This document shows positions 35,548-47,335 of a DNA stretch of 64,000 nt, piece by piece (the first letter of the stretch is position 1; each line of letters begins with the position of its first letter). A program made the position numbers and the translations under genes. Source of the stretch: Salvator merianae (lineage: Eukaryota; Chordata; Lepidosauria; Squamata; Teiidae); the NCBI GenBank assembly GCA_003586115.2, contig QVOM02000025.1:51497479-51561478 (forward strand), written 5' to 3'. The notes beneath the pieces are model-generated. The model was not told the DNA's origin, did no database searches, and was given only the letters and a program-made list of their open reading frames with translations.

Positions 35548-35550
35548 AGT

Positions 35551-37064
35551 AATTCTTTTTGTTGGTGGTACAGGCTTGTTGTATGAACACTACTTTATGA
35601 AGTTACATAGACATCCATTAAGCTGGTAGACTTAATGTAGGTAATCTGTTTCTGCCTACTGCAGTGTGTTTTTGTAGATGTGAGTATATCCCAATTTGTC
35701 TCATGTACAATAGATTTCTTGCTTTTATATTTGAGGGCCTAGTTCATTTGGCTAACTTTTCACTAGACCAGTGTCTAAAGTTTTCTATTGTCTAATCTGC
35801 TGATGAGCATGTTTTTAAAAAATGTATTTTATTATATTTCATTAAATTATTATAGTACAGTAAAATAACCAATAAGTAAAACAAAGTTATAAATCTAATA
35901 TCATTCCATGTGCCTAACATATAAAATCAATGTCAATGAGCATATTAAGGAAGGGCAGAATGTTATTTTCTATTCTTTTGTGAATTTTATTCCCCTGAAT
36001 ATGCTGTTTATTCTACCTGGTCTTTTGGAAGTATAACAAATGTATCATCATCACAACATATGGATATTTTCAGTTTAATAAAAGTGAGAGTTGCTGCTTC
36101 CAGCCATTGCATTCTACTTCTGCTATGAATCCTGAAATGGGAAATACCACTGGTGTTCCTTTTATCTGTATATAGATATGACCATCAAACTGAAACTATG
36201 TGGTAAAGCAAGTGCTTCAGTTAAATTTGGGTGATTCAGTTCTGTGATTCTTTTTTTGCAGAATATATTTATCTATGTGCTATCATACTTTTTATTTTTG
36301 AGGCAATTTAACAAGTAAGGATAATAATAATTGTGCATATACTTACATTACGTACCATATATACAAACAAACCTGAATAGGAAGACACATAGAGAAATGT
36401 GTCTACAGTTTGAAAAATGCCTCTGTTCTGTAAGACTGAATAAGTGTTTGACTGTTTAAGCTGAAATAAAGTCAAGACTCACAAGGGATACTAGAACTTG
36501 AGGTGGTTGAAGGTTATTTATTACTCAATAGGATCCTTCAGAAAGTGAACTTTCAAACTCGATTCCACAGTGACTAGTTAACAAGCAGGACAAGTGAGAG
36601 CAATTTAAGAAAGAGGACTCCAGGAGATAAAAGATAATTGGAAAGTGTCACCATTACCTTGCCCTCATGGGAAGCATTAAACACGAGAAACAATCTGAAA
36701 ATGTCACAATTTTCTTGTACCTAGTGAGGTAAACATGGAAATTAGTGTTTCCAGCACAACAGATTAGAAGAGCAAATAAAAAGTATTTAACTGAAAGAAA
36801 GCCCAGCTCTTCAAAGGCTGTATTTACTTCTCTTTCCATGTCCTCACCAAACAATTCACTCAGCAAAGCAATTCCTTTTCCTTATTTCCTGAAGAAAGTC
36901 CTATTGTTTGTTTGGAATGGGTGAGGTACAATGATCAATGCCTTAGCAAATTGTTTCTTCCCACAAAGGTTTAGTTATCACAAATGGCAGATTAAATGCT
37001 AAAGGTGTGTCTGGGTTGTTCTACAGATGAGGACTTCCATAATAGAATAATCACTCACTCACTT
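35551..37064. other. Anonymous AT-rich sequence
   Basis: A T/A-rich stretch at 35815-35870 may be a degraded LINE tail. The minus frame at 36654-36866 matches nothing I know. Confidence 0.35.
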
Positions 37065-37098
37065 GATTGCTTGCTTGCTTGCTTGCTCACTCACTTGC
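37065..37098. repeat. (TTGC)n microsatellite
   Basis: Five to six uninterrupted ttgc units with flanking imperfect 'cactcact/cactcactt' units. Confidence 0.9.
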
Positions 37099-37561
37099 TC
37101 CATCTTACACACCAACTTAAAGAAAACTGCCATGTTGCAATAATTTAGAACTCTATAGCATGTGAACCTCTTGGCTGTAGTTTTGCTGTTTTCTATGAGA
37201 AGTAGATGCTATAAGAATCGACTATAGTCACATCAACAATGAATCCTGACATAAAGTACTGAGAAAACTGTATATATGAAATGTGAATATGAAGAAAGAA
37301 ATTGGAAAATACTATAGTGAACATCCAGTCTCCAAACCCCAAACTTTTAAAATACCTGTCATCAAGAGAGATAGGATAGCCCTTTTCAAATATCTGAAAA
37401 AGATGTCAGAAAAAAAGAGCCATGTTGCATTCTCCATCACCCCAGAGTGCAAGATGTGCAACAACTGATGTCAGTTACAAAAAGGCAAATGTTGATTTAA
37501 TGCTAGAGTAAACTTTCTATCACCAAATCAAAGTAAAAAATCTTTGAAAAACAAAAACTAA
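37099..37561. other. Anonymous sequence
   Basis: Nothing recognised. Confidence 0.4.
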
Positions 37562-37996
37562 GGCATGGTGTAGGCTATCCCACACCATTCTGTTCTGGCC
37601 CATGTAGTCCTGTCCACACTGGGACAGGCTAGGGGTAGTCCATGTTAAGGCTTATCCACCCCAGTCCAGTCTTAGAAAGTCAGGAAGAAAGTTCCTGGCA
37701 TTTGAAGTTTTCATTTGGGGCCTTTCCAGTTGGATGTCCAATCAAAACATACTTCTGACACTTGCCCTACTGGACCAGTATACCAACAGAAGTTCACTTG
37801 CAGACTAAGTTGTTGGGGTCTACCAGTGGAACAGGATATGGTGCTATTTAGGAATCATATCCTACTCCATTGCTTCATCTAGTGCTGATTAAGTATTACA
37901 AGGGGGCTGGTGCCTCTGCTATCCTGCACCACTGTACAGAAGGCAGAGGCCTAGACCCTAGTTGGAGCAGGATAATAACTTGTGCGGAAACGACCC
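37562..37996. mobile_element. MITE copy with GGGTCGTTTCCGCAC end (probable)
   Basis: The right end, reverse complement GGGTCGTTTCCGCACAAG, is clear. The left end near 37562 (GGCATGGTGTAGGC after TAA) is weak. Interior 'tcctgtccacactgggacagg' and 'gttcctggcatttgaag' phrases link it to the 41- and 58-kb elements. A GGGGCCTTTCCAG at 37717 could instead be the left end of a second, nested copy. Confidence 0.45.
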
Positions 37997-38185
37997 TAGT
38001 TCATTTTTCTATCAGTTTCCATATTATACATCATCCTAGGTATTGTTTGCAACACCAGCATAAAACTATCAAGAGGTGCTAAAAATGGAAAGCATCCGCT
38101 AACAATTAGAGCTGTTTGGTATAATAACGGTTCAACATGGAACCAATCAGCTAGAGAGTACTGATCTGTGGGAAAAAAACAACTG
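37997..38185. other. Anonymous sequence
   Basis: Nothing recognised. Confidence 0.4.
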
Positions 38186-38478
38186 AAGAAGAAGAACGTG
38201 TTTTTTATACCCCACTTTTCTCGGCCGAAGCTGACTCAAAGCGGCTGACAAGGTTATTTTTCGCCCGAAGGCTTACATCTATCTATCTTCCGCATCACAC
38301 AATGTGATGCTCCCTATTTATCTACTTGCAATTACTTGCTTTCGAACAGCTAGGTTGGCTGGAGCTAGAGGCCAGTAGAGGGTGCTCATCCCCTCTACAC
38401 AGCAGACAGGGGCCTTGAACTCCGATCCTCCTATTGAAAGATCAGTGCCTTAGCCACCTGCGCCACCGTGCCTCCAAT
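38186..38478 (-). mobile_element. tRNA-headed SINE, minus strand
   Basis: On the minus strand from about 38476 the sequence begins ggcacggtggcgcaggtgg, with an A-box-like 'tggcgcaggtgg', then 'ggagttcaaggcc' where a B box (consensus GGTTCGANTCC) should be. Together these are a pol III internal promoter. The 3' part (about 38188-38260, read reversed) is the '...gccgctttgagtcagcttcgg...gaaaagtggggtataaaa' tail common to amniote SINE/LINE repeats, ending in a (TTC)n tract. Possible short duplication caactg on both sides (38180-38185 and 38479-38484). The degenerate B box suggests an old copy. Confidence 0.75.
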
Positions 38479-38484
38479 CAACTG

Positions 38485-39766
38485 GGCAATCATCTGTTGC
38501 AGATGCCTTGATTTGAATTGTTTCATGTAGCAGGAGCATTGAATTGACTGTCTAAATGGCTATTTCTTTGATTGTGCAGAATTATCTAAGAGACCACAAT
38601 CTAACTCATAAATGAGGATCTGGCTCAGTCACAGTTTATCTTGTCTTTTATGGGAGTCTGCATTTGACTAGCCAATCCAGTGTCAAAGTCTGCAGGAATT
38701 GGAAAGAACCTAAGGCCATCTTCAGCCAGGAAAAAGAGTTTGGCAACAGAGCAACATAACAGGCAAAAGACAGGGGAAACCAGAGTTAAGAGAATCCAGC
38801 CCGAGGAGGAAAAGGAAAAGTGCCTGGCAAAGGAGAAAGAGATGACTATATGAGAAAGCCCTTTAGTGAAGCTAAAAAAGTTGTACTCCATTCTGCCCTT
38901 CACCCTTTTCCCATCATCACCTTCAGCATTAGACAGCCCTTCATTGCAAAAAGCTCTACAGATTAGAGATCAATGCAGAATCCAAAAACCTGCATACTTT
39001 GTCAGAAAGCCAGAAGCTTCTGCTATGGCATTGCAATGCACAGGTGTCCCCACTGTGCCTAGTCAGAAAGTCAGACAGGAATCTGAAGAGTCACACCACT
39101 TTATGGAAAGGCTAGAAATTTCCAAACTGATGGCCATTATAGTCAGAAGTGCAACACTGCATAATTGGGTTCTTGCTGAAGAAAGCAGCTGGACTATCAG
39201 TTCATCTCCAGGGTGACACGATAAAGTTCCAATAGACTCTTTTTCCACTGTTGAGTATCTTAATTAGGGTTATTTCTCCTTGACTGAAATTTACTCTAGA
39301 CTGAGTTGCCCTTTGTTTAGCTTCCAGTCAGTGGTAACCTTGTGATACGTATAAGCACTAGTGAGCTGAATACTTTGGAGATATTTACATCTGGTCATCA
39401 ATATCTGGCTTTGTATAAGAGAAAAGTCACTTTGAGAATTTATCCATGTCATTTCTGCCTCTGCCTAAGGACTCCTTTACTCTCAGCTATATCTACCTGT
39501 GCTGCCATCTCCTGACCATCCTAGCAGCAGGATTTGCTGAGCCCACACAGGATTTTGTACCTTAGTTAACACTGGAAAAATAAAGAGGAGGGGCCCAGAA
39601 ACTGTGATTTATGAAGATTCTGCATTACATACCAGTGACAATTGCAGTGAAATGGAAACAGTGAAGAGCTTCATTTAGACCTACACCATTTTAAAGTGCT
39701 CTATAAAGAGAAAAAAATAAGAAATGCTGTTTTATTAGGCTTGCATGTGCTCTTATATTGATTTCG
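38485..39766. other. Anonymous sequence
   Basis: The plus frame 38866-39216 and minus frame 38625-38903 overlap no known family. No gene called. Confidence 0.35.
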
Positions 39767-39826
39767 CATTATTGGATAATTGCTTAAAATTATAGTCCAC
39801 ATTATTGGATAATTGCTTAAAATTAT
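39767..39826. repeat. Direct tandem duplication, 33-bp period
   Basis: A 27-bp segment starting cattattggataattgctta occurs at 39767-39793 and, without change, at 39800-39826. Confidence 0.97.
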
Positions 39827-40206
39827 TTGATAGTCTTGGTGACTGTAATTATAGAGTTAAGACTACATGTTTGTCTTTTAAAAAATATGAAGACTATAAC
39901 TGCATCTTATTTCTGATTAGAAGGAAACCATTTGTGAAGTATTGTTGGTGGGTTTATACGTTTTCCCTGTTTCTGAAGTCACAGAGAACATTGGCTGGCT
40001 GAGATAATTAGGAACATGGTGAGATCTTTAGCAATAGCCACACTGTAATTAGACTCAGATGGGACAAAGTTATTGGGGCAATAGTTCTGAATATACTTAG
40101 CATTGAAGTAAGTCACTGAAATCAATAGGGTGCCCTCATTGGTTACTAGAGATGGCACTGCAAGACTCTGACCCTGGTCTAATCCAAGAAACATCTTAGC
40201 AAGAAA
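39827..40206. other. Anonymous sequence
   Basis: Nothing recognised. Confidence 0.4.
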
Positions 40207-40662
40207 AGACGTTTTCACACTTGCCACAACAGAACAGTCTAATTAGTCTGTTCTATTGTGGTAATTTACCATGCAGCACAGACATTGTCCACACTACATG
40301 ATTGTAATTACTTACCTGAAGCAGGCTACTGGATTCACAGTGCGAATACCAGTAGCCATGCCCGATCCTGACCATGGCAGCAGTTGGAAAGAGTCCAGCC
40401 ACTGCCATAGCAACCACCAGGGCTGTGCAGCATGCAGGCGCAATTGATTTACCACACTGGCCTGGATGTTGCACACCCAGGTAAGTGCAAATGCACCTTA
40501 CAGGGAAGTTACTATCACCTCCCAGTAAGGTTGTGGAGCACAAATTCATGCTCCACAAATTTGTGCTCCACAGGTAGAAGCAATTAGAAGCAGTGATATG
40601 CTGCTCCTGGCCGCTTAGGCCTCTGCCTAGTGCATAAGCTAGCAACAAGTGCAAAAAGGCCC
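40207..40662. mobile_element. MITE, GGGCCTTTTYRCACTTG ends
   Basis: Left AGACGTTTTCACACTTGCC (degenerate), right (reverse complement) GGGCCTTTTTGCACTTG. The 5' part, 'ccacaacagaacag...ctgttctattgtgg' hairpin then 'gtccacacta', aligns with the MITE split by the hAT element at 61 kb. A ggagcacaaa/tttgtgctcc dyad lies at about 40518-40562. TSD not clear. Confidence 0.65.
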
Positions 40663-41325
40663 CCAAAGTCCTCTGAAGTTAGCTAGCACTGTAGCTCAAT
40701 AAATATGGCACACTTAAAATGAGATAATGTATAACCTGCAAATCCTAGGAAGTTAAAATAATATGCCTTTTCTTTCACAGCATGGCTTCTTTTCAAAGTA
40801 TACACAGTAAAGAAAAAATAATAATTTTCAAAGTCTTGCCCTGAACATCACAATAGACAAATAGCATGGGGGGAAAGTGACTGTTGTTTTTTCTGCCTTA
40901 AGGGTACTTAACACTGATTTTAATTTCATCTCTGTCTTTTCATATTATCGTCTGTAAAAGCTCATGGCCAAGAGTTTGCCCTGGTAATAGCTGACTGTTC
41001 TCTTTAATATCATCACTTCTTATTCTTTATGGACAGGCCAATATTCATAGTGATTAGCAAGGGACAGCCCTGTCTATCTAAATTATTCATAAATACTTAG
41101 CAGTTCAGTCCATGTATCATCCCTAATTACAAAGAGAGAAAAGGTCTGCTGCATATTTTTAAAAAATGAAATGTGTGCACTTACGTAAATATATAACTTT
41201 CATCAATAGCAATGTAACCCTAAATTCTATTTATGGACTTTAGGTGAAGAGAGAAATGCTGTGCTAATCATTATAATTTTTTGCCTTGACTATTTTCTCC
41301 AAATATTTTTCTCACACATGACTTA
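40663..41325. other. Anonymous AT-rich sequence
   Basis: Nothing recognised. Confidence 0.4.
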
Positions 41326-41807
41326 GGCTCTTTTCACACAACCTCTTATTCCACAACAAATTTTGAAATAAATGGCAGCCAACTAGGCCAAGTCAGGCCC
41401 CTGTCACGGTTCATCTGCATTGGATAAAGCATAGATTAAGCTAGGGTACTGAAAATGGCACCCTAGACCAATATAGTTGTAGGCCTCTTTAAAGAGGTCT
41501 AGTACAAGCTCAGTGCTGGCATACTGGACTACAGAGATGTGCAGATGGCGCACACACACACACACGAGGTCCAATATACTATGGGAGACCCTTTTCAATG
41601 ATGCTCCATGAAGCACTGCCAGAAATGAGTTTGCTCCAAAACTGGCCTGGCAAACTCTGAATGTTCCTGGCCTTCAGAACCTTACTGCAGGCTGCCAGGG
41701 CTCTTCTGAGGCAATGCCAAGAGCTGGAGCAGAAGAAGTCATATGAATACAGGTAGCTCTGTTCCATTCTACCAGCAACCTATCCCAGCTTAGGGGCAGA
41801 AAAAGTC
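41326..41807. mobile_element. Harbinger-like MITE (482 bp), TSD TTA
   Basis: Left GGCTCTTTTCACACAACC, right (reverse complement) GACTTTTTCTGCCCC. TTA at 41323-41325 and 41808-41810. It contains a short (CA)n at 41550-41565. No coding capacity. Confidence 0.7.
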
Positions 41808-41810
41808 TTA

Positions 41811-42123
41811 GAGACTAAACTTCAGTTCCTATCCTTCAATAACATAGCAAGGAAACCAACACTAAAATAGCCTTGTGAAATTCATTTTCATTCAGTCTGT
41901 GACAAATCTCTTCCTTATGCTGGCCAAAGAAGCTGCAGGAATTTTTCTGTGTAGTCAGCCCAGGAATGTTGAAATTTCCTTGTTTCTCTGACCTCACAGT
42001 ATTTTTCTGAGGCCTTACAAACATAGAAGGTAATTTTGTTGTTAGAAATTTAATGATAAGAGGGCCTGAATTGTCACAAATCAAAAGAGACAGAAAAGAA
42101 TTACGATAGAATGTGAAAACCTA
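41811..42123. other. Anonymous sequence
   Basis: Nothing recognised. Confidence 0.4.
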
Positions 42124-42523
42124 GGGTGTATTCAGACACGTAAGTAGACATGCCCCTGAAGTGAATTTAAAACCCTAGGGACACACATAAAATATAATAA
42201 AATATTTTACCAAGTCCCAAGGTCTCTTTTGCAGACATGAAATCACTCTTGGGATGACATGGAAAGTTTAGATCAGATGCAGTGGGAGGCTACAATGCTC
42301 CTTAGCCAATCCCAGCCTGCTACAGCTGTTGATCAATCAGATCCATGGAAAATCAGTCCAGCAGTGAAGAATGGGAGGTGAGCAAGGAACGTGATATTGA
42401 GGAAGGACAAAAATAAGCCATCAATTTTTAAACTGTGTGACATTGGGGAAGGGTTCCAACATTTCCAAATGGGGGCAATCCTAGAAAATGGACACCCCAA
42501 AAACTCCCTGTGTGATCACACCC
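42124..42523. mobile_element. Harbinger-like MITE (400 bp)
   Basis: Left GGGTGTATTCAGACACG, right (reverse complement) GGGTGTGATCACACAGGG. Flanks are CTA and ATA, agreeing at two of three. Same family as 9446-9883 and 28738-29149, sharing the internal 'cagacatgaaatcactcttg' region with the 28.7-kb copy. Confidence 0.75.
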
Positions 42524-42526
42524 ATA

Positions 42527-43639
42527 AATGTGGTAAGCCTTCACTTTTTACAATGCTGAGGTTGTAAAAACCCTCACAAATATTGAAATAGTGAGCATTA
42601 TGATACACATGAAATACCCTTATGCGAAAAAGAAAAAAAAAACTACTGTAGAACTACTGTCAGTTAAGCAACTCACAAATACCTGAAAGTATGCCTCATC
42701 AATATCTAATTTCTTCATTCACAAATAATCAAAAAGTATAAATAGGGGAACTGCAGTTTTACCATAGAAGTGACCTAAACGTTAGTATTAATCTCTTCCT
42801 TTCCATTTTTCTCATTCTTCCCATTTACGGGCCAAATTCTGGATGGTTGTAACTAATGAATGCCTTAACTGGACAGTAGTAGTTATTGCCCATTGTGGCT
42901 GGTGGGGTGGAGGCCAATCTAGTTAAAAGTAAGAGAATTCAGAAACATCAGAATAGTGTGAGATCCTATAAGGCTTCAATTTTATGCAAGTCAACATGAA
43001 AATCGATCCCATTAAATATAGTGGATTATGCATACATTAGGCAAATATAAACAGAAAACAGGCATGGAGGAGAAAGGGAGAATGAACTCAAGTTCTGACC
43101 TACCAGGTATAGTGACCTGCTGCCCACTTTTCCATTATAAGTCATCTATGCCTGCTACCCAGCACCCTGATAAAATGTAGAGCTGCCTGTGCTTTGTTGT
43201 TTAGCTTAGAATATGGATGAGGAGGCAAAAAAGCCATTAAGCAAGAATGTATTTATTAAGGTCATTTTTGTGTGTGACAAAACAGCAATCAAACTTTTCG
43301 AATTCTCTGGAACATTGCTAGGTATTAGGAGAAAAAGCTGGGCTTGATTACCACAGTTTTCGTTATGACTTTTCTGCCTTATAAAAGACCCTTGTGTTAC
43401 ATTCTCTTCTAGAGAAGATCTACGTAACTGCTAGACTCTACACTTTTGAAAATGCAGGACCAGCATTAAAGTTTCTTTACTACAGCAGTTCTTGGTACAA
43501 CATGAAAACTGCTTTGCACTTTGAAAAGGCTAATTCAGACTGTGTTCAGAGCCAGTAAATAAACAACCACTACAGTGGCTTAGAGACAATGTAGAGATGA
43601 TTTACAGTGGGATAATTTACTACTCCTTTGTTGTCTCAT
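42527..43639. other. Anonymous AT-rich sequence
   Basis: Nothing recognised. Confidence 0.4.
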
Positions 43640-44560
43640 AAACATTCTAGGCTGGAAAAGGTGGATTAGAGATGGGTTACACACCACCATCTCCATTAGG
43701 CTTTTGATCCACTGTTTTTTGCTACGTATGAACGTAACCATAGGCTATTCTCCACTTCCAAATGGAGGCACCCACAGTCACTCAAGATGGTGCCTTATAC
43801 CTTCACCACATCTGTCACCACATCTGCTTTGCAGTAGCAGCAGGCACCTTGTGGCAATTGTGCCACCCCCTTTATGGGCATGATCTCTATCAGAGACACT
43901 ATGTTTGCAGGCCACATTTTCATACCTGAATGAATGGCCATTGGAAATGGCACCTCCACACTCCAAAATGAAGAGACAGAGATATCTTTTTCAGTTGTAG
44001 ATCAGAATGCCTCCTCCATTAGGTCACCTCCTCCGTCCACCCACAATGGAACCACATCACCGTGTAAGTGGAGACCTGACTTTAATCTACTTACTCCAAC
44101 TTGAGAATGTTGCCACTTCTGGGCAGTATTTCTGAGGCTAAAAGGACAGTGATCTTATTTTCACCTGCATGAATCAGTTGCTGGGGTGATGTAGCAAACT
44201 ATTCAAATAGGTGTAAAAAAAAAAAAAGGCTGCATCTCTACTTACTTAAATAGGGAACCCCTGGAGTTGAAGAAGGCATTTACTGCCACCCTGTGCCCAT
44301 TTCAGCAACAGCAGGGACCTTCAAGGCAATGGTACAGGCAGTTTTCCAGTACAATCACTCACAGAGGAACCTCTGTTGCAGGATGGTGTCTTCCCACCCT
44401 GCACGGAGCACCACAGAAAATGATGCCTCCATGCTCTGAAATGGAGACAAGCAGGAGACCTTTTTCCATGGTGCCTTTCTGAATGGAACCACCCTTACTT
44501 GGAGGTGGACAGGCAGCCAAAGTGTGTCATCATGTATGGAGTCCAGCTGCCAATACAACC
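43640..44560. mobile_element. Two adjacent related MITE copies (approximate bounds)
   Basis: 43640-44060 and 44228-44560 share phrases such as 'cacctccacactccaaaatg' versus 'tgcctccatgctctgaaatg' and 'ggaaccac'. The second begins GGCTGCATCTCTACTTAC after an A run, like the copy at 21867. Ends and duplications are not clear enough to fix boundaries. Confidence 0.45.
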
Positions 44561-44608
44561 CACAGCTATTGCAATCTTCAGATTCTCAAATCTGAGACAT
44601 CACCATGA

Positions 44609-44880
44609 CAGCGGTGTAGCGAGAAGCTCGGCCACCCGGTGCGGAACGGCGGCAGCCGAGCATGAGCGAGAGCACCCCCGCCCTGCAGTCTCCTACTCCC
44701 GTTGCCGGATGACTGCCCGGCACGCACGCCAGGCGGCAGCGCACACGAGCAGGGCAGCGGGCAGGGCGAGTCAGCGTGCGTGACGGTGAAATGGCCAAAC
44801 AGCAGCCGGGCAGGCGCTACCCCCAACAACGCGCCACCCGGGGCGCACCGCCACCCATGCCCCCCCTTGCTACGCCTCTA
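44609..44880. mobile_element. Small GC-rich hAT element (272 bp), perfect 8-bp TSD
   Basis: Left CAGCGGTGTAGCGAG, right (reverse complement) TAGAGGCGTAGCAAG. Flanked by the perfect 8-bp duplication CACCATGA (44601-44608 and 44881-44888). The interior is very GC- and CpG-rich, in contrast to the AT-rich flanks. The termini differ from the TAGGGATG family, so this is a second hAT group. The GC-rich open frames here (44499-45031 and the minus-strand ones) are not genes. Confidence 0.9.
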
Positions 44881-44888
44881 CACCATGA

Positions 44889-46478
44889 GCATTTTCTCTA
44901 ACTTCCCTCTCCTGTATTGCTTGACATCCATTCTAGAAAGTAGAGAGAGTTCAAAAAAACTTTCTAAAAAAATGTTTCTGCTAAGAATGTTATCTGGATT
45001 CTCCTTTTCAAATTGCAGATCAACAAAATAGAATAATATAGTGTGATGTTAAATCAAGATGTATTTTGTTTCTATTGTCATAGCATAATTTGAAATCATT
45101 ATAGAAAAATGCTTTACAATGGAAATGCAAACAATCTTTTAATATAGCTTTAAGAATACAAAGCTTTAGCAGTATTTAACATTGTGCTTTCAACTATACA
45201 CACCATCAATATGTGATTTTCTTTTAAAAGCCTGCTATTTATCAGCAGGTTCATACAGGGATTGGCAGCTAAGTGTCGGTTGGGTTAGCCATTACAATCT
45301 GGCAGCGTGAAAAGTGAATGAGGAATCATTGTTACTATATTTTGTCCTGGCACTTTTCTTTGTTCATTGCTGATATGTTCAAAATATTAGTAAACACACT
45401 TCGCGACTATACAGCAAGGATCAAAGATGAACAAAGCTTATTATTTATAGTTCAGAAAAACAGGACAAGAACGTCCAAAATTATAATTTCATAATTTCCA
45501 TTACCATTTGAAGATTTTTTTTTCCCCTTCTTTTGTCTTCAGTGCATCGTACATACTTTTAAAGCTTATTTTGATGCCTTAAATAAAAACATCACTTCAA
45601 ATAGATACAAAATAAAATATCAGATTTAACCACAAAATCCAAGCCACCTGCGCACACAGAAGGGGAGGAGCGCGACTGAAGGGTGGATTTAGCTGTGACA
45701 GAGTTTGGTCATCCTTGGAGACAATTTATATAGTCACTGCCTCAATTGGCTCAAGGTGTGCTGGCCCTGCACAAAAAATGCCATTCACATTAGCTGCCTG
45801 CACCGTGCAAGCTAAATGGTCACTGTGATCCAAATCAACAGAACAGAGTACCATCAGATTGGGAAATCCTGCCTTGAGGACAGTGTGCCTCAGAGCCTGA
45901 TGTTAGTTTGGGGAGGGGGAACATTTAAGTATCCATTCTGGGTGAAGAAGGTCACCCTCACAGCATCATCTAGAAGCAGCCTCAGTTTGGATTTCCAGAA
46001 AGTGTAACTGCTCCACAGGCATTGGGAAACACAAATGTTACATTATAATTTATTGATCCCTTCTTCACTCAAACACTTAAGTCAGTATTTCATGAGGGTG
46101 GTGAAATATATGACATGTTAGTGTATGTCAACCTGGAGAATTGCATAGACAGATTGTTGAACTATATGGGCTGTTAATATGTTTTTAGAAACTGCAATTT
46201 TGCATTTCCACTCTGAAGGAGTAGCTATTTGAAGCATATTACCTCAATTTGAAAAAGAACTGGATGGGCTTTTGTACAATATCTATATTGATTAGAATAT
46301 AATGCAGCTGTATTTTCCATAATCATTTATAACTTATGAAACTGGAATTTTTCTTTTACCACACAGAAGATTAGCATAGCCATTCACATACAAAAGAATT
46401 TCTTATATCCAATTTCTATATGCATTTAGACAAAATTACAAGCGGACTTTTTACAATAAAGTCCATTCAGTTATCTTA
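44889..46478. other. Anonymous AT-rich sequence without recognisable repeats
   Basis: About 1.6 kb with no element terminus, simple repeat or coding signature. 45040-45420 is complex, non-repetitive AT-rich sequence that could be conserved non-coding DNA, but this cannot be judged from one sequence. Confidence 0.35.
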
Positions 46479-46947
46479 GGCTCTTTCTGCACTTAACTGC
46501 TGCTGATCCAGATCAGCGGGTCTGGATTAGTCCAGCCCACTGATCTGGATCACAGGCAGGTGTGGGCAGGATCAGCCGCATCTGCATCAACAGTGCTGAT
46601 CTGAATTTCCACATGCCGGGGTCCACAACTCGGGATCTCTGGGGGGTACTTCTTGGCATCACACTATGGCAAGCCACTAAAAGTCCCCCCCAGTGCTCCT
46701 GAACAAGGGAGGTGTTCCTCCTGCATATCTCTCATGTTCCAGATCAGGGCTGCTGGTCCCTCTGGTAGACCCAATTAATCAAGATCCAGATTAACTGGAT
46801 CTGGATCTTCCCCTGTCTCATGCAGACAGAGCAGACCAATGGGTGTGTGAGGCCTCATAGATCAGCACTAATTTGTCATTCTATGTGACCTAGAAGTGAA
46901 CTACACAGCCCCTTAATATGGTTTAAGGGTCTGTACAAAAAGCCCCC
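46479..46947. mobile_element. Harbinger-like MITE (469 bp), TSD TTA
   Basis: Left GGCTCTTTCTGCACTTAAC, right (reverse complement) GGGGGCTTTTTGTACAG. TTA at 46476-46478 and 46948-46950. Contains dyads built on 'tgatccagatcag' and 'agatccagattaactggatct'. No coding capacity. Confidence 0.75.
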
Positions 46948-47109
46948 TTAGGTCATTCCCAGATATGGGAATTTAGGGAAATCATTCTTCATGTATAGCC
47001 AGTACCAGATGTACATTTTAAAAATAAGAATATTTTGTCTTCCTCAGTGGTTAATCCTGATGTTTTCTTCAGTGGTTAAATCTGATTTCATCCCATTTGT
47101 TTTAGGGAG

Positions 47110-47335
47110 TACAGTATGACCCTAAAATAAGACAGGGTCTTATATTAATTTTTGCTCCAAAACATGCAAAAAAAAAAAATCAACAAAAAATTGTTGAACA
47201 AGAAATCAACATTCCCGAACCCATCATATTAACTAGGGCTTATTCCTGGTGTAGGGCATATATTTTGAGCATCCTCAAAAATCCTGAAAAATCATGCTAG
47301 GCTTATTTTCAGGGTAGGTCTTATTTTCACAGAAA
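47110..47335. repeat. Palindromic DNA-transposon-like repeat
   Basis: Begins 'accctaaaataagacaggg' and ends 'ggcttattttcagggtaggt' plus 'cttattttcac', so the two ends are inverted relatives (ccctgaaaataag). The 'ataagacagggtcttatatt' and 'tttttgctccaaaac' phrases are familiar from a widespread vertebrate repeat whose name I cannot give with certainty. No TSD resolved. Confidence 0.55.

Noticed and set aside
36654..36866. 70-residue minus frame as a conserved small protein
   Set aside because: No recognised domain, no signal or splice context, and a length common for chance frames in AT-rich DNA.
38400..38478. A tRNA gene on the minus strand
   Set aside because: Only A-box-like and degenerate B-box-like segments are present. 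The sequence continues into a SINE body and would not fold into a full cloverleaf.
44578..45031. GC-rich cluster of frames on both strands as a CpG-island first exon
   Set aside because: The GC-rich part ends exactly at the boundaries of a 272-bp hAT element with 8-bp duplications.
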